From Ashinkailepas kermadecensis (lineage: Eukaryota; Arthropoda; Thecostraca; Neolepadidae), in the NCBI GenBank assembly GCA_034440615.1, contig JAOTOM010002254.1, positions 1 through 64,000 on the forward strand: 64,000 nt of DNA, in the 5' to 3' direction. Positions 12,687 to 24,461 of the stretch are shown here, piece after piece (within the stretch, counting starts at the first letter, position 1; the number at the start of each line of letters is the position of its first letter). The notes under the pieces are model-generated. The model was not told the DNA's origin and searched no databases. It saw only the letters and a program-made list of their open reading frames with translations. The position numbers and the translations under genes were made by a program.

Positions 12687-15600
12687 GTGATACGCAGGCA
12701 GCTTTAAAATAATGGGTTCTCGTTAGGTGTGAGATGTCGAAACGAGTACAGCAAGATGTCGAAATTCACCGTGAACATATCATTTAAGAACCTTGTCACG
12801 TCCAGGGGACGAGTGGTCTAGGGGTAAGATGCTCGTCTCGCAATCGAAAGATTGTGGGTTCGAATCTCACCTGTCGCTACTCTTCGCTCGCGACCAATCG
12901 GCGTGAGAGATTGGCGACGCTATATGACTCAACGGTCGACGTGTCGTAAAACCAATAACCAACCAACCTTGTCACGTCCTCCAAACTGAATTTTGAGGCT
13001 ATATCGTACCTATCACTGAACATTTCTCCCTTGTTTTGAGAAGTACGTAATTTATGGATACGTATATCAACGATGGCGATGCAAAATACCAATGCCATAA
13101 GCTGGTATTGTACAACAGAACACATCATAGGTAATATCTCCACCTATAATTCCATTACGAGATGCTCATGTATCACAACTCGTTGTGGTGAGCATAATGA
13201 TTCTTATATACGAGATGCTGTTAGACACGAGGCATGAAGTCTTCACAAGCATTCATCAAGAAACACGATGTCGATACGTCTTTGAGACGGATGTCAATTC
13301 AGTGCTCAGAACGTGGTATATTCCACCCAATTTCACGAATAATGTATCACTACACAGGGCTCAGCTTTCAGCATTGAGCAATGCCTCTGCGCATTCCAAA
13401 TTTGGTCAATTGTCTGTAAGTCCAAAGCCAATGCTATGTGTCTAATGTGCCAATGCTATGTGTCTAATGTGCCAATGCTATGTGTGAAACTACTAATGTG
13501 TGTCAAACCAATGCTTTGAATGCTTTTCTTGTAAAATGTAGTTGATTAAGCATGTCTTCAGTTTGAAACTAGCTTGCTATCACCAGCAGCAATGTGGAGC
13601 CATAGGATAATAAGGCGGCACAAGGCGGTTCAAGTGTTGGTGGGCCCCAGCCTCTTAGAGTACTTTAGGTACTGTAATCTTACTATAAGTCTTACTTGAG
13701 TCTTAAGGTACTTTAGAGTTGCCCCAAAATATGGGCACCTATTTAATATTTGTGAGTACAGTAGCCATTTTCATTTGCAAAGAGACAGACATGAAGATCA
13801 ATTTTGCTCCGAGCGTCCGCTGCGGCCGATGGCAACTCCAGTTAGGACTTCATGAGAAGTGGGGAAAAACTATGAGCTCCGAACATCCCGGTCCAATTTT
13901 GAATAAAGCATGGTCTACCACTGGATTTCAAGCTCTACATCATGCTTAAGTCTCTGTCAGTGGTGTTCTCAATTTCAGTCCAGCTAAGGTGTCCAAGGTA
14001 AGAACAAAAATGCCGAGAATGAGGAAAAATATAAGATGCAAGTATTTAGATGTGCATTTTGAGACATATGAAATTCTCATCCAGAAATTGAACTGTTCGA
14101 TTTCGATGAACTAAGAAACTATTTTCGTGTGTGAATAAAAAATGAATAAAAGCTGAGAACTTCCATCTTTTTTTCCCTTTTTTGAATATGTGTAAATTTA
14201 CATCCATGCTTCATTTCTTATCACTACATGCCAATAATGGCAATGATTGCAGCCGTGAAAGTTGTTTGTCAGCCAATTGCTGGTGCATAGCAATGCAGTT
14301 GACACTAGCAGATGAGCCACCCTCACAGCATTTGCGGGAGAATTGCAATTGAGGGGTGCTTGCAGGTGAAGCAGGAGAGCAAGATGGAATGTGAGCACAG
14401 TTGGTTTGTGAACAAGATTAATGCTAATATGTCGGGGAATTATCCATCTCTGTTTCATAACCCATGACCAGTTTATATTCAGAATTGAATACCTCTAAGT
14501 GTAAGGTTCATTGTGCATGAGCAAACAACACAAGGCGATTTAATTGAAGGGTGCAAATAGCCTGCAAGCAGCGATATTTGATTGATTGAGTACCTGGGAA
14601 TAGAGGCACATCAACTGCTAGTGTGTATGAATGGCCCATGCGAGCAGTATGTAAGATGTTCCACAATGTGTCAAATCCCACCTATATTTATGAACTTGAG
14701 AGCACTGCATCTGAGCATCGTATCATATCACATTCCATTGCCATTGTGTAATATCTATGTCTGACTAGAGTCTTGCATTAGTATCATGATGCACATTACA
14801 TGTCATGTTTCACTTGCATTCACAAATTATACACTTCTTTCTGTGAAATAGCAATGGTTGGATTCAGGGTGCCCCACACATTTGGCTTGTTTTGCTTATG
14901 TTGTGGTGGTGCAGCAGGTGACCACCAGCTGGTGTGCGAAATTGAATGACCTCTCCAGAGTATAATGTGCACACAGGGCTGGGTCTGGTGGCCCTTATGC
15001 CCTGCTCATTAACAGGGACAACGTGCATCATCCTTGCCAGCATGAGCTACAGTTTCAGTTCTAGATCCAATAAAGTTACTGTTGTTTGCTTCATCAAGCA
15101 ATCCAACTGCGATATCGTCTTATTTTAAGGTGTCATCAGTCTGAACTCATGTCCTGCACCAATACCAACAAGTATCAGCATGTCTAAGTTACTCCTGGAC
15201 TTCCAGCTGAGCTTTGACTGCACTTGACCGAAAACTCCTCGGGTCGACCGAATGGTGACTCCTCAATCTGACTCATAGACGACTATTACCGACCACTATG
15301 TGTGCTGTGTCTGGCTGAGGCTCTGCCGACTGCTGTGTGTGGTGCTGTGTCTGACTGAGGCTCTGCCATCTGCTGTGTGTGGCGCTGTGTCTGACTGTGG
15401 ACTGCTGTGTGTGGTGCTGTGTCTGGCTGAGGCTCTGCCGACTGCTATGCGTGGTGCCGTGTCTGACCGTGGCTCTGCCGACTGCTGTGTTTGGTGCTGT
15501 GTCTGACTGAGGCTCTACCATCTGCTGTGTGTGGTGCTGTGTCTGACTGCAGACTGCTGTGTGTGGTGCTGTGTCTGACTGTGGACTGCTGTGTGTGGTG

Positions 15601-18600
15601 CTGTGTCTGACTGAGGCTTTGCGGAATGCTGTGTGTGGTGCCGTGTCTGACTGTGGCTCTGCCGGCTGCTGTGTGTGGTGCTGTGTCTGACTGAGGCTCT
15701 GCCGGCTGCTGTGTGTGGTGCTGTGTCTGACTGAGGCTCTGCGGAATGCTGTGTGTGGTGCTGTGTCTGACCGTGGCTCTGCCGACTGCTGTGTGTGGTG
15801 CTGTGTCTGACTGAAGCTCTGCCGGCTGCTGTGTGTGGTGCTGTGTCTGACTGAGGCTTTGCGGGATGCTGTGTGTGGTGCTGTGTCTGACCGTGGCTCT
15901 GCCGATTGCTGTGGCCAGTTGGCTGGCCTTCTCGACCGATCACCCCGAGTGTGACCGGCCGGCTGACCCTCAGTCGAACCCGCACCCGCACCCGATCGTG
16001 ATCCTGCGGGACGTGTCCGGCCGGCACCTGGCGCTGCTGCTCGACTTCATGTACCACGGGGAGGTGAACGTGTCGCAGGAGCAGCTCACCGAGTTCCTCA
16101 AACTCGCCGGCACGCTCAAAGTCAAGGGACTGGCCGACGACCGGTCGACCGACACGGAGGCCGACGCCGACGTGAGTACCTCCCGACTGCACCGCCCTCA
16201 GCTGGCTGCTGGCACATTCAAGTGCTGGATTGTGATTGCGGAAATAGTGCGGAACATCAGTAAAGGTAGTAAAAGTGAAAAAGGAACGTGAACATATGGA
16301 TGCAACTATGCAAAGACAGCAAGCAAGCAACATACCAGCAATGTCATGGTATTAGCTTGGCTATCAGTGTTAGAGATTACTGGATGTCAGGGATTTGTGT
16401 GATAAGGAAATCATACACCTTGCTTCGATGCGTATGACATTTTTAGTCGGCTGTAGTTGTAGGCCTCGTTTGGCAGCGTGTCGATAATGCAGGACGATGA
16501 GTGTGCCTGTACGAGCGAACTGTATAACACTGGGCTAGCTACTGGCACACACGTTTGCTCTTCTTTCTGCTGCGTCAGACGGTCGGCAGCAGGTCGATCG
16601 TCTAACTTTGTGTCCTTCCTCAGCTTTTCTTGTATGTAATGCGCATCTAAGAACTAACGACGATGCGGGATTTTTTTTCTCTAATTCCACCAATTGTTTG
16701 CTTTCTAGGACCTTAATATATGGGAATTTGTATAGGATCTATTTTCTTCGTTTTGTGTATTGCATGCTGTTTGTGCTCTGCGAGGTTGACTCCACCACAT
16801 GCCACGTGCGGTGTGACGTCCGTTTGGGGCCTGTATGTGCCGGCGCCGACAACGTGGCCGCTTGTGTCGGCGTCCGACTCTGCCAGTGATACCGCGTGCG
16901 TTCTCCCTGACAGGCTGTAGCGTCGCTGCCGCAGCCGGCGCAGGACGGGTCGCCGTCGCCTGCGCCTTCTGCATCTCCCGCACCTTCCACATCGCCTGCA
17001 CCTCCTGCACCCCCGGCGGCCGTGCTGGCCGGCCTGCCCCGCCCCGCCGAGCGACGCCGGTCAGTGCCGGCCGCCGAGGACGAGCCGGCCGGCCGGCTGG
17101 CGGCCGCCGCGCTCGGCCAGCGCGAGGTACACATGGCGCCACCCCCCGAGGACGACGAGCAGGATAGGAAGGTGGCCACTGCTGACCGGCTAGACCAGCC
17201 GCTTTCTGTTGATGTCGGTACCGGTGAGTGATCAGGACAGTGGTCCTGAGTTGATGTGGGTAACGATGAGTGGCCGGCACAGTAGGCCTGAGTTGATGTG
17301 GGTAACGGTGAGTGACCAGCACAGTGGGCCTGAGTTGATGTGGGTAACGATGAGTGGCCAGCATAGTGGGCCTGAGTTGATGTGGGTAACGGTGAGTGAC
17401 CAGCATAGTGGGCCTGAGTTGATGTGGGTAACGGTGAGTGACCAGCATAGTGGGCCTGAGTTGATGTGGGTAACGGTGAGTGACCAGCACAGTGGGCCTG
17501 AGTTGATGTGGGTAACGGTGAGTGACCAGCATAGTGGGCCTGAGTTGATGTGGGTAACGATGAGTGGCCAGCATAGTGGGCCTGAGTTGATGTGGGTAAC
17601 GGTGAGTGACCAGCATAGTGGGCCTGAGTTGATGTGGGTAACGATGAGTGGCCAGCATAGTGGGCCTGAGTTGATGTGGGTAACGGTGAGTGACCAGCAC
17701 AGTGGTCCTGAGTTGATGTGGGTAACGATGAGTGGCCAGCATAGTGGGCCTGAGTTGATGTGGGTAACGGTGAGTGACCAGCATAGTGGGCCTGAGTTGA
17801 TGTGGGTAACGATGAATGGCCGGCATAGTGGGCCTGAGTTGATGTGGGTAACGATGAGTGGCCAGCATAGTGGGCCTGAGTTGATGTGGGTAACGGTGAG
17901 TGACCAGCACAGTGGGCCTGAGTTGATGTGGGTAACGGTGAGTGACCAGCACAGTGGGCCTGAGTTGATGTGGGTAACGGTGAGTGACCAGCATAGTGGG
18001 CCTGAGTTGATGTGGGTAACGATGAGTGGCCAGCATAGTGGGCCTGAGTTGATGTGGGTAACGATGAGTGGCCAGCATAGTGGGCCTGAGTTGATGTGGG
18101 TAACGGTGAGTGACCAGCATAGTGGGCCTGAGTTGATGTGGGTAACGATGAGTGGCCAGCATAGTGGGCCTGAGTTGATGTGGGTAACGGTGAGTGACCA
18201 GCATAGTGGGCCTGAGTTGATGTGGGTAACGATGAGTGGCCAGCATAGTGGGCCTGAGTTGATGTGGGTAACGGTGAGTGACCAGCACAGTGGGCCTGAG
18301 TTGATGTGGGTAACGGTGAGTGACCAGCATAGTGGGCCTGAGTTGATGTGGGTAACGATGAGTGGCCAGCATAGTGGGCCTGAGTTGATGTGGGTAACGG
18401 TGAGTGACCAGCATAGTGGGCCTGAGTTGATGTGGGTAACGATGAGTGGCCAGCATAGTGGGCCTGAGTTGATGTGGGTAACGGTGAGTGACCAGCATAG
18501 TGGGCCTGAGTTGATGTGGGTAACGATGAGTGGCCGGCACAGTAGGCCTGAGTTGATGTGGGTAACGGTGAGTGACCAGCACAGTGGGCCTGAGTTGATG

Positions 18601-21600
18601 TGGGTAACGGTGAGTGACCAGCATAGTGGGCCTGAGTTGATGTGGGTAACGATGAGTGGCCAGCATAGTGGGCCTGAGTTGATGTGGGTAACGGTGAGTG
18701 ACCAGCATAGTGGGCCTGAGTTGATGTGGGTAACGATGAGTGGCCAGCATAGTGGGCCTGAGTTGATGTGGGTAACGGTGAGTGACCAGCACAGTGGGCC
18801 TGAGTTGATGTGGGTAACGGTGAGTGACCAGCACAGTGGGCCTGAGTTGATGTGGGTAACGATGAGTGGCCAGCATAGTGGGCCTGAGTTGATGTGGGTA
18901 ACGGTGAGTGACCAGCATAGTGGGCCTGAGTTGATGTGGGTAACGATGAGTGGCCAGCATAGTGGGCCTGAGTTGATGTGGGTAACGGTGAGTGACCAGC
19001 ACAGTGGGCCTGAGTTGATGTGGGTAACGGTGAGTGACCAGCACAGTGGGCCTGAGTTGATGTGGGTAACGGTGAGTGACCAGCACAGTGGGCCTGAGTT
19101 GATGTGGGTAACGGTGAGTGACCAGCATAGTGGGCCTGAGTTGATGTGGGTAACGATGAGTGGCCAGCATAGTGGGCCTGAGTTGATGTGGGTAACGGTG
19201 AGTGACCAGCACAGTGGGCCTGAGTTGATGTGGGTAACGATGAGTGGCCAGCATAGTGGGCCTGAGTTGATGTGGGTAACGGTGAGTGACCAGCATAGTG
19301 GGCCTGAGTTGATGTGGGTAACGATGAGTGGCCAGCATAGTGGGCCTGAGTTGATGTGGGTAACGGTGAGTGACCAGCATAGTGGGCCTGAGTTGATGTG
19401 GGTAACGATGAGTGGCCAGCATAGTGGGCCTGAGTTGATGTGGGTAACGGTGAGTGACCAGCACAGTGGGCCTGAGTTGATGTGGGTAACGGTGAGTGAC
19501 CAGCACAGTGGGCCTGAGTTGATGTGGGTAACGGTGAGTGACCAGCACAGTGGGCCTGAGTTGATGTGGGTAACGGTGAGTGACCAGCATAGTGGGCCTG
19601 AGTTGATGTGGGTAACGATGAGTGGCCAGCATAGTGGGCCTGAGTTGATGTGGGTAACGGTGAGTGACCAGCATAGTGGGCCTGAGTTGATGTGGGTAAC
19701 GATGAGTGGCCAGCATAGTGGGCCTGAGTTGATGTGGGTAACGGTGAGTGACCAGCATAGTGGGCCTGAGTTGATGTGGGTAACGGTGAGTGGCCAGCAT
19801 AGTGGGCCTGAGTTGATGTGGGTAACGGTGAGTGGCCAGCATAGTGGGCCTGAGTTGATGTGGGTAACGATGAGTGGCCGGCATAGTGGGCCTGAGTTGA
19901 TGTGGGTAACGGTGAGTGACCAGCACAGTGGGCCTGAGTTGATGTGGGTAACGGTGAGTGGCCAGCATAGTGGGCCTGAGTTGATGTGGGTAACGATGAG
20001 TGGCCGGCATAGTGGGCCTGAGTTGATGTGGGTAACGGTGAGTGACCAGCACAGTGGGCCTGAGTTGATGTGGGTAACGGTGAGTGACCAGCATAGTGGG
20101 CCTGAGTTGATGTGGGTAACGGTGAGTGACCAGCATAGTGGGCCTGAGTTGATGTGGGTAACGGTGAGTGACCAGCATAGTGGGCCTGAGTTGATGTGGG
20201 TAACGGTGAGTGGCCAGCATAGTGGGCCTGAGTTGATGTGGGTAACGGTGAGTGGCCAGCATAGTGGGCCTGAGTTGATGTGGGTAACGATGAGTGGCCA
20301 GCATAGTGGGCCTGAGTTGATGTGGGTAACGGTGAGTGACCAGCATAGTGGGCCTGAGTTGATGTGGGTAACGGTGAGTGACCAGCATAGTGGGCCTGAG
20401 TTGATGTGGGTAACGGTGAGTGACCAGCATAGTGGGCCTGAGTTGATGTGGGTAACGGTGAGTGGCCAGCATAGTGGGCCTGAGTTGATGTGGGTAACGA
20501 TGAGTGGCCAGCATAGTGGGCCTGAGTTGATGTGGGTAACGGTGAGTGACCAGCATAGTGGGCCTGAGTTGATGTGGGTAACGGTGAGTGGCCAGCATGG
20601 TGGGCCTGAGTTGATGTGGGTAACGGTGAGTGGCCAGCATAGTGGGCCTGAGTTGATGTGGGTAACGATGAGTGGCCGGCATAGTGGGCCTGAGTTGATG
20701 TGGGTAACGGTGAGTGACCAGCACAGTGGGCCTGAGTTGATGTGGGTAACGGTGAGTGACCAGCATAGTGGGCCTGAGTTGATGTGGGTAACGGTGAGTG
20801 ACCAGCATAGTGGGCCTGAGTTGATGTGGGTAACGATGAGTGGCCGGCACAGTAGGCCTGAGTTGATGTGGGTAACGGTGAGTGACCAGCATAGTGGGCC
20901 TGAGTTGATGTGGGTAACGATGAGTGGCCGGCATAGTGGGCCTGAGTTGATGTGGGTAACGGTGAGTGACCAGCACAGTGGGCCTGAGTTGATGTGGGTA
21001 ACGGTGAGTGACCAGCATAGTGGGCCTGAGTTGATGTGGGTAACGGTGAGTGACCAGCACAGTGGGCCTGAGTTGATGTGGGTAACGGTGAGTGACCAGC
21101 ACAGTGGGCCTGAGTTGATGTGGGTAACGGTGAGTGGCCAGCATAGTGGGCCTGAGTTGATGTGGGTAACGGTGAGTGACCAGCATAGTGGGCCTGAGTT
21201 GATGTGGGTAACGATGAGTGGCCGGCACAGTGGGCCTGAGTTGATGTGGGTAACGGTGAGTGGCCAGCACAGTGGGCCTGAGTTGATGTGGGTACCGGTT
21301 AGGGATCAGGACGGCCAGACGAACAGGGGGAAGTTTATCTGTAAAGATAAAAGTTGATAAAAGTGTATGCAGTTTCTCTGAGGCAAGCAGTCAATTTTAG
21401 TCTTCAGAGAAGAGTATTGGCTTTCTGGCGTTTCTGTTCAGCCACTGATTTTGTCAAGTGTCGTGATTTCGCAGGTGGATCCTGATGTGGGCAATAGAGT
21501 CATGAGTACTTCCCAAAAAGTACCCGTGGTTTTGAAGAAATTGTTTATTGCATAAAACGACATATTGTACATTTGGGGAGCAAGTAGTCCAGGGATAGGA

Positions 21601-23549
21601 TGCTCGTCTCCCAATCAAAATGTTGTGGGTTCGAATCCCACCTGTCGCGACTCTTCGCCCACGACCAATCGGCGTGCAAAATTGGGGACGTTATGTGTCC
21701 CACAAATCGCCTTAAAGTCCAAATAACTAACTAGCTAACTGTGTGACCCACAAGCCAGTCGACGCGTCTTAAAGCCAGTGACCTCCGCCACGTTATTTAT
21801 ACAGGGGCTGTCAATGGGAGATGGCAGGGAGCACTTAGGGTCTGTATGGGCACTGGATGCATACCAAGGTGGGATATAACAGGGTCTTATGTGTGTTGCA
21901 TACCGATTTGATTGAGAGGGGAGAATTGATCAGCTTGTCGACCAAAAAGGAAATTGGACGAAGGTTAAGTATCCTCATTTCATTGCATCGCGTTAACCTC
22001 CAGCATCATAAACTGTATGGAGCTGGCCTGTTGGACCCACCCTGGTGGTATTTAGGGCACGCATTAATGCATTGGTTTTCACTCCTCCCTCGGCTTGTTG
22101 CAGTGTCGCTGGGTAAGCCGGGGCCGTCGAGTCTGCTGTTCAGCTGTCAGGACGCCCTGCGTGAGTGGCCGCCTCGCTCCGCCCCCGCTGTTGGTCATGT
22201 GGCACCTCAGTCGCTACTGCGTTTGACCTCTGATAGAAAGGTCTTCAGCCGGATAACCTGTTTTTCTGGCTCGTTTGAAGTCAACCGATGTGAGGGATTT
22301 TGTAGATTGCAGACTAAGCCCGAGTTGTTGCCGAGAGGCTGCGCGGCGGAGCTGTACGGTGTCGCGCTGCACGTGGTCCTGTGTGTCGGCTCTGCCTGAT
22401 AGTGTACCGTGGACACGCGTGGGGATTGTGAACGGGTGTGGACGACAAGGTACGTGGACGCCACATGAAAGACACATGGCCCTTCATTGGCTGCCACATA
22501 GACGACACATGACCACCACATGGACGCCACATGAAAGACACATGGCCCTTCATTGGCTGCCACACAGACGACACATGACCCTTCATTGGCTGCCACATAC
22601 ACAGTGAGCTCAGGTGCACCTCGCCACGCAGCAAACAATAATCCCATCCTGTGTCGTCTATGTGGCAACATGTAACAGCCGGCATGTTAGATGTTAGATC
22701 AGCAGGCAGCATGTTAGACGACACATGACCCCTCATTGGCTGCCACATAGACGACACATGGCCGTTATATGGCTGTCACATGGACAATGCATGGCTGTTA
22801 CATGCTGCCACATAGACGACACGTGGCTGTTATATGGCTGTCACATAGACAATGCATGGCTGTTACATGCTGCCACATAGACGTCACATGGCTGTTACAT
22901 GCTACGACATAGACAACACATGACCGTTCATTGGCTCTCACATAGACAATACATCCGTTCATTGGATGCCACATAGAGGACACATGGCCGTTACATGGCT
23001 GTCACATGGCTGTCACATACAACACATGGCTGATACATGCTGCCACATAGATGACACATGGCAGCTACATGCTGCCGTATAGGCGACACAGGATGGGATT
23101 GTTATGTGTGCTGCGTGACGGGGTGCACCTGAGCTCGCTGAGTACCGGCCGGTCGCCCCAACACTTACAGTTAACTGCTACAGGATGTGTCTTCCCCCCC
23201 GCTCCCCCCACCGCAAGGTAGAGCCCTCAAAATCTACCTTCGAACGCCGAACGGCCGATTCCACTCGGCGCACCTCAAGCCCCGAGGTTTAGCTTCTTCG
23301 GAGTTGTTCAGCGACAACACGGGCTGCGTATGTCATGCAGCGTTCCCCTCTCTCTAACTCTCTGTCTCTGTTTCTCTCTTTATCTCTCTTTCTCTCCCTT
23401 TCTCTCTCCCTTTCTCTCTCCCTTTCTCTTTCTCTCTCCCTTTCTCTTTCTCTCTCTTTCTCTCCCTTTCTCTTTCTCTCTTTCTCTCTCTTTCTCTCTC
23501 TTTCTCTCTCTTTCTCTCTCTCCTCTCTCTTTCTCTCTTTATCTCTCTT

Positions 23550-23580
<31 letters not shown>

Positions 23581-23671
23581 TTCTCTCTTTCTTTCTCTCT
23601 CTTTCTCTCCCTCTCTCTCTTTCTCTCATTCTCTCCCTCTCTCTTTCTCTCTCTTTCTCTCTCTTTCTCTC

Positions 23672-23702
<31 letters not shown>

Positions 23703-23757
23703 CTCTTTCTGTCTTTCTCTCTCTCTCTTTCTCTCTCGTTCTCTCTCTTTCTCTCTT

Positions 23758-23837
<80 letters not shown>

Positions 23838-23848
23838 CCTCTCTCTCT

Positions 23849-23879
<31 letters not shown>

Positions 23880-24461
23880 CTCTTTCTGTTTCTCTTTCTC
23901 TCTCTCTCTTTATCTCTCTTTCTCTCTCTCTTTATCTCTTTCTCTCTCTCTCTCTTTCGCTCTCTTTTTCTCTCTCTCTTTCTCTCTCTTTCTCTCTTTC
24001 GCTTACTCTCTTTTTCTTTCTTTCTTTCTCTCTCTCTTTCACTCTCTCTTTTTCTTTCTTTCTTTCTCTCTTTCTCACTTTCTCTCTCACTCACTCACTC
24101 ATTCACTCTCTGAGTGAGATTGGAGGGGGATCGTTGGTTCGTTGGACCGTGGGATGGTTGCGGGCGGGCCGCGGAGGTGACAACGTGCCATGTGTCTGCC
24201 GCAGGAGGGCGCGGCCCACCGCGGCGCGCCAGCTGTCCCATATGTGGCCGCTGGTTCCAGAAGGGCTCGCACCTGCGCGAACACGTCGCCAGCATCCACT
24301 ACCCGGTGGCGTCGCGGTGCGAGCTGTGCGGCAAGCTGCTGCGCTCCAAGGCGTCGCTGCGCACGCACCGCATCAAGTACCACCGGCGCGGCGAGCGGCA
24401 GGCGGCGCAGAAGCGCGCCGTGGCCGCCGCGCCGCTGCCGGCCGCCGACGGTGTCATGTAG
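12501..24461 (+). CDS. BTB/POZ-C2H2 zinc finger transcription factor (lola/tramtrack/broad-like), 4 coding exons
   Basis: Predicted sequence-specific nuclear regulator of 316 aa. Coding exons join in phase: 12501-12686, 15974-16171, 16914-17223 and 24205-24461. Residues 1-128 are a BTB/POZ dimerisation domain with the arthropod signature (HLKWNNY near residue 8, [14 protein letters not shown] in exon 1, PIVILRDV and [11 protein letters not shown] in exon 2). Residues 129-231 are a Pro/Ala/Ser-rich linker. Residues 242-263 and 270-291 are two C2H2 fingers (C242, C245, H258, H263; C270, C273, H286, H291), each C-x2-C-x12-H-x4-H. The start is the ATG beginning [13 protein letters not shown]; the exon opens at 12468 after an AG acceptor, so 5' UTR exons probably lie upstream. 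All donors are GTGAGT-like except exon 1 (GTGATA). In lola-type loci one BTB part is spliced to alternative finger exons, so other isoforms may exist. Exact orthology within the BTB-ZF family is not resolved. Confidence 0.92.
12804..12964 (+). mobile_element. tRNA-derived SINE (family A), with target-site duplication
   Basis: Same head (A box TGGTCTAGGGG, B box GGTTCGAATCTC), body and CCAATAACCAACC tail as the other family A copies. A perfect 15-bp duplication AACCTTGTCACGTCC flanks it (12789-12803 and 12965-12979). It lies in intron 1 of the BTB-ZF gene. Confidence 0.92.
13070..13352. repeat. Low-copy dispersed repeat, second copy of 1-380
   Basis: Shares CATCATAGGTAAT, ACGAGGCATGAAG, AATTCAGTGCTCAG-like and GTGGTATATT segments in the same order with the start of the window, where a SINE interrupts it. 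Confidence 0.75.
13428..13500. repeat. Short 22-bp tandem repeat
   Basis: About three copies of GCCAATGCTATGTGTCTAAT in BTB-ZF intron 1. Confidence 0.85.
15247..15905. repeat. ~40-bp minisatellite in BTB-ZF intron 1
   Basis: About 16 units of GTGTGGTGCTGTGTCTGACT followed by GAGGCTCTGCCGACTGCT, some shortened. It ends about 70 bp before the exon 2 acceptor. Confidence 0.95.
15974..16171 (+). CDS. BTB-ZF coding exon 2 (BTB C-terminal half)
   Basis: Encodes residues 63-128. It starts after GGCTGACCCTCAG and continues the BTB fold with [14 protein letters not shown], the usual position for a BTB intron. It ends GCCGAC then GTGAGT, phase 0. The 40-bp minisatellite in intron 1 runs to within about 70 bp of the acceptor. 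Confidence 0.93.
16914..17223 (+). CDS. BTB-ZF coding exon 3 (Pro/Ala-rich linker)
   Basis: Encodes residues 129-231 plus one base. It begins after TTCTCCCTGACAG. It is low complexity ([16 protein letters not shown] type), then acidic (PPPEDDEQD). The donor G|GTGAGT at 17224 starts the 42-bp tandem array. Reading through this donor gives Gly-Glu-stop at 17222-17230, so failure to splice here would make a BTB-plus-linker protein without fingers. Confidence 0.85.
17203..21296. repeat. 42-bp minisatellite (~97 units) seeded at the exon 3 splice donor
   Basis: The unit is GAGTTGATGTGGGTAACG then GTGAGTGACCAGCATAGTG then GGCCT. The exon 3 end (TTGATGTCGGTACCG then GTGAGTGATCAGG) is itself the first unit, and the last unit (GGTACCGGTTAGGGATCAGG) resembles it most. 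Main variants: GGTGAGTGACC, GATGAGTGGCC and GGTGAGTGGCC. Because 42 is a multiple of 3, long frames stay open on both strands; they are not evidence of a protein. Confidence 0.98.
21578..21742 (+). mobile_element. tRNA-derived SINE, diverged family A variant
   Basis: Head GGGGAGCAAGTAGTCCAGGG, B box GGTTCGAATCCC and the ACGACCAATCGGCGTG body are present, but the tail differs (TTAAAGTCCAAATAACTAAC). It lies in BTB-ZF intron 3, downstream of the 42-bp array. Confidence 0.8.
22440..23085. repeat. Degenerate ~40-bp tandem repeat in intron 3
   Basis: Units built on ACATGGCTGTTACATGCTGC and CACATAGACGACACATG, with many variants. Part of it is enclosed by inverted copies of GAGCTCAGGTGCACC (22604-22661 and 23079-23141). 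Confidence 0.88.
23340..24112. repeat. ~770-bp CT-rich polypyrimidine tract upstream of the ZF exon
   Basis: Nearly pure CTCTCTTT-type pyrimidine on the plus strand, ending about 90 bp before the exon 4 acceptor. It contains a perfect (CT) core at about 23763-23823. The Leu/Ser/Phe-rich and Arg/Glu-rich frames here are repeat artefacts. Confidence 0.97.
24205..24461 (+). CDS. BTB-ZF coding exon 4 (two C2H2 fingers, stop)
   Basis: Begins after TGTGTCTGCCGCAG; the first two bases (GA) complete the glycine codon split by intron 3, matching the phase-1 end of exon 3. Encodes both C2H2 fingers and a basic/alanine tail, ending ...DGVM at TAG 24459-24461. The open frame running upstream through the CT tract is not part of the exon. 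Confidence 0.93.

Noticed and set aside
12804..12880. Candidate tRNA genes at this and similar A-box/B-box sites
   Set aside because: Acceptor stems do not close (5' GGGGACG versus 3' TGTCGC), copies share a long 3' body and have target duplications, so they are SINEs.
17209..21357. Very long open frames (about 1400-1500 codons) on both strands with 14-residue repeats
   Set aside because: The unit is 42 bp, a multiple of three, and lacks stops in those frames; the array is intronic and begins at a splice donor. There is no independent sign of translation.
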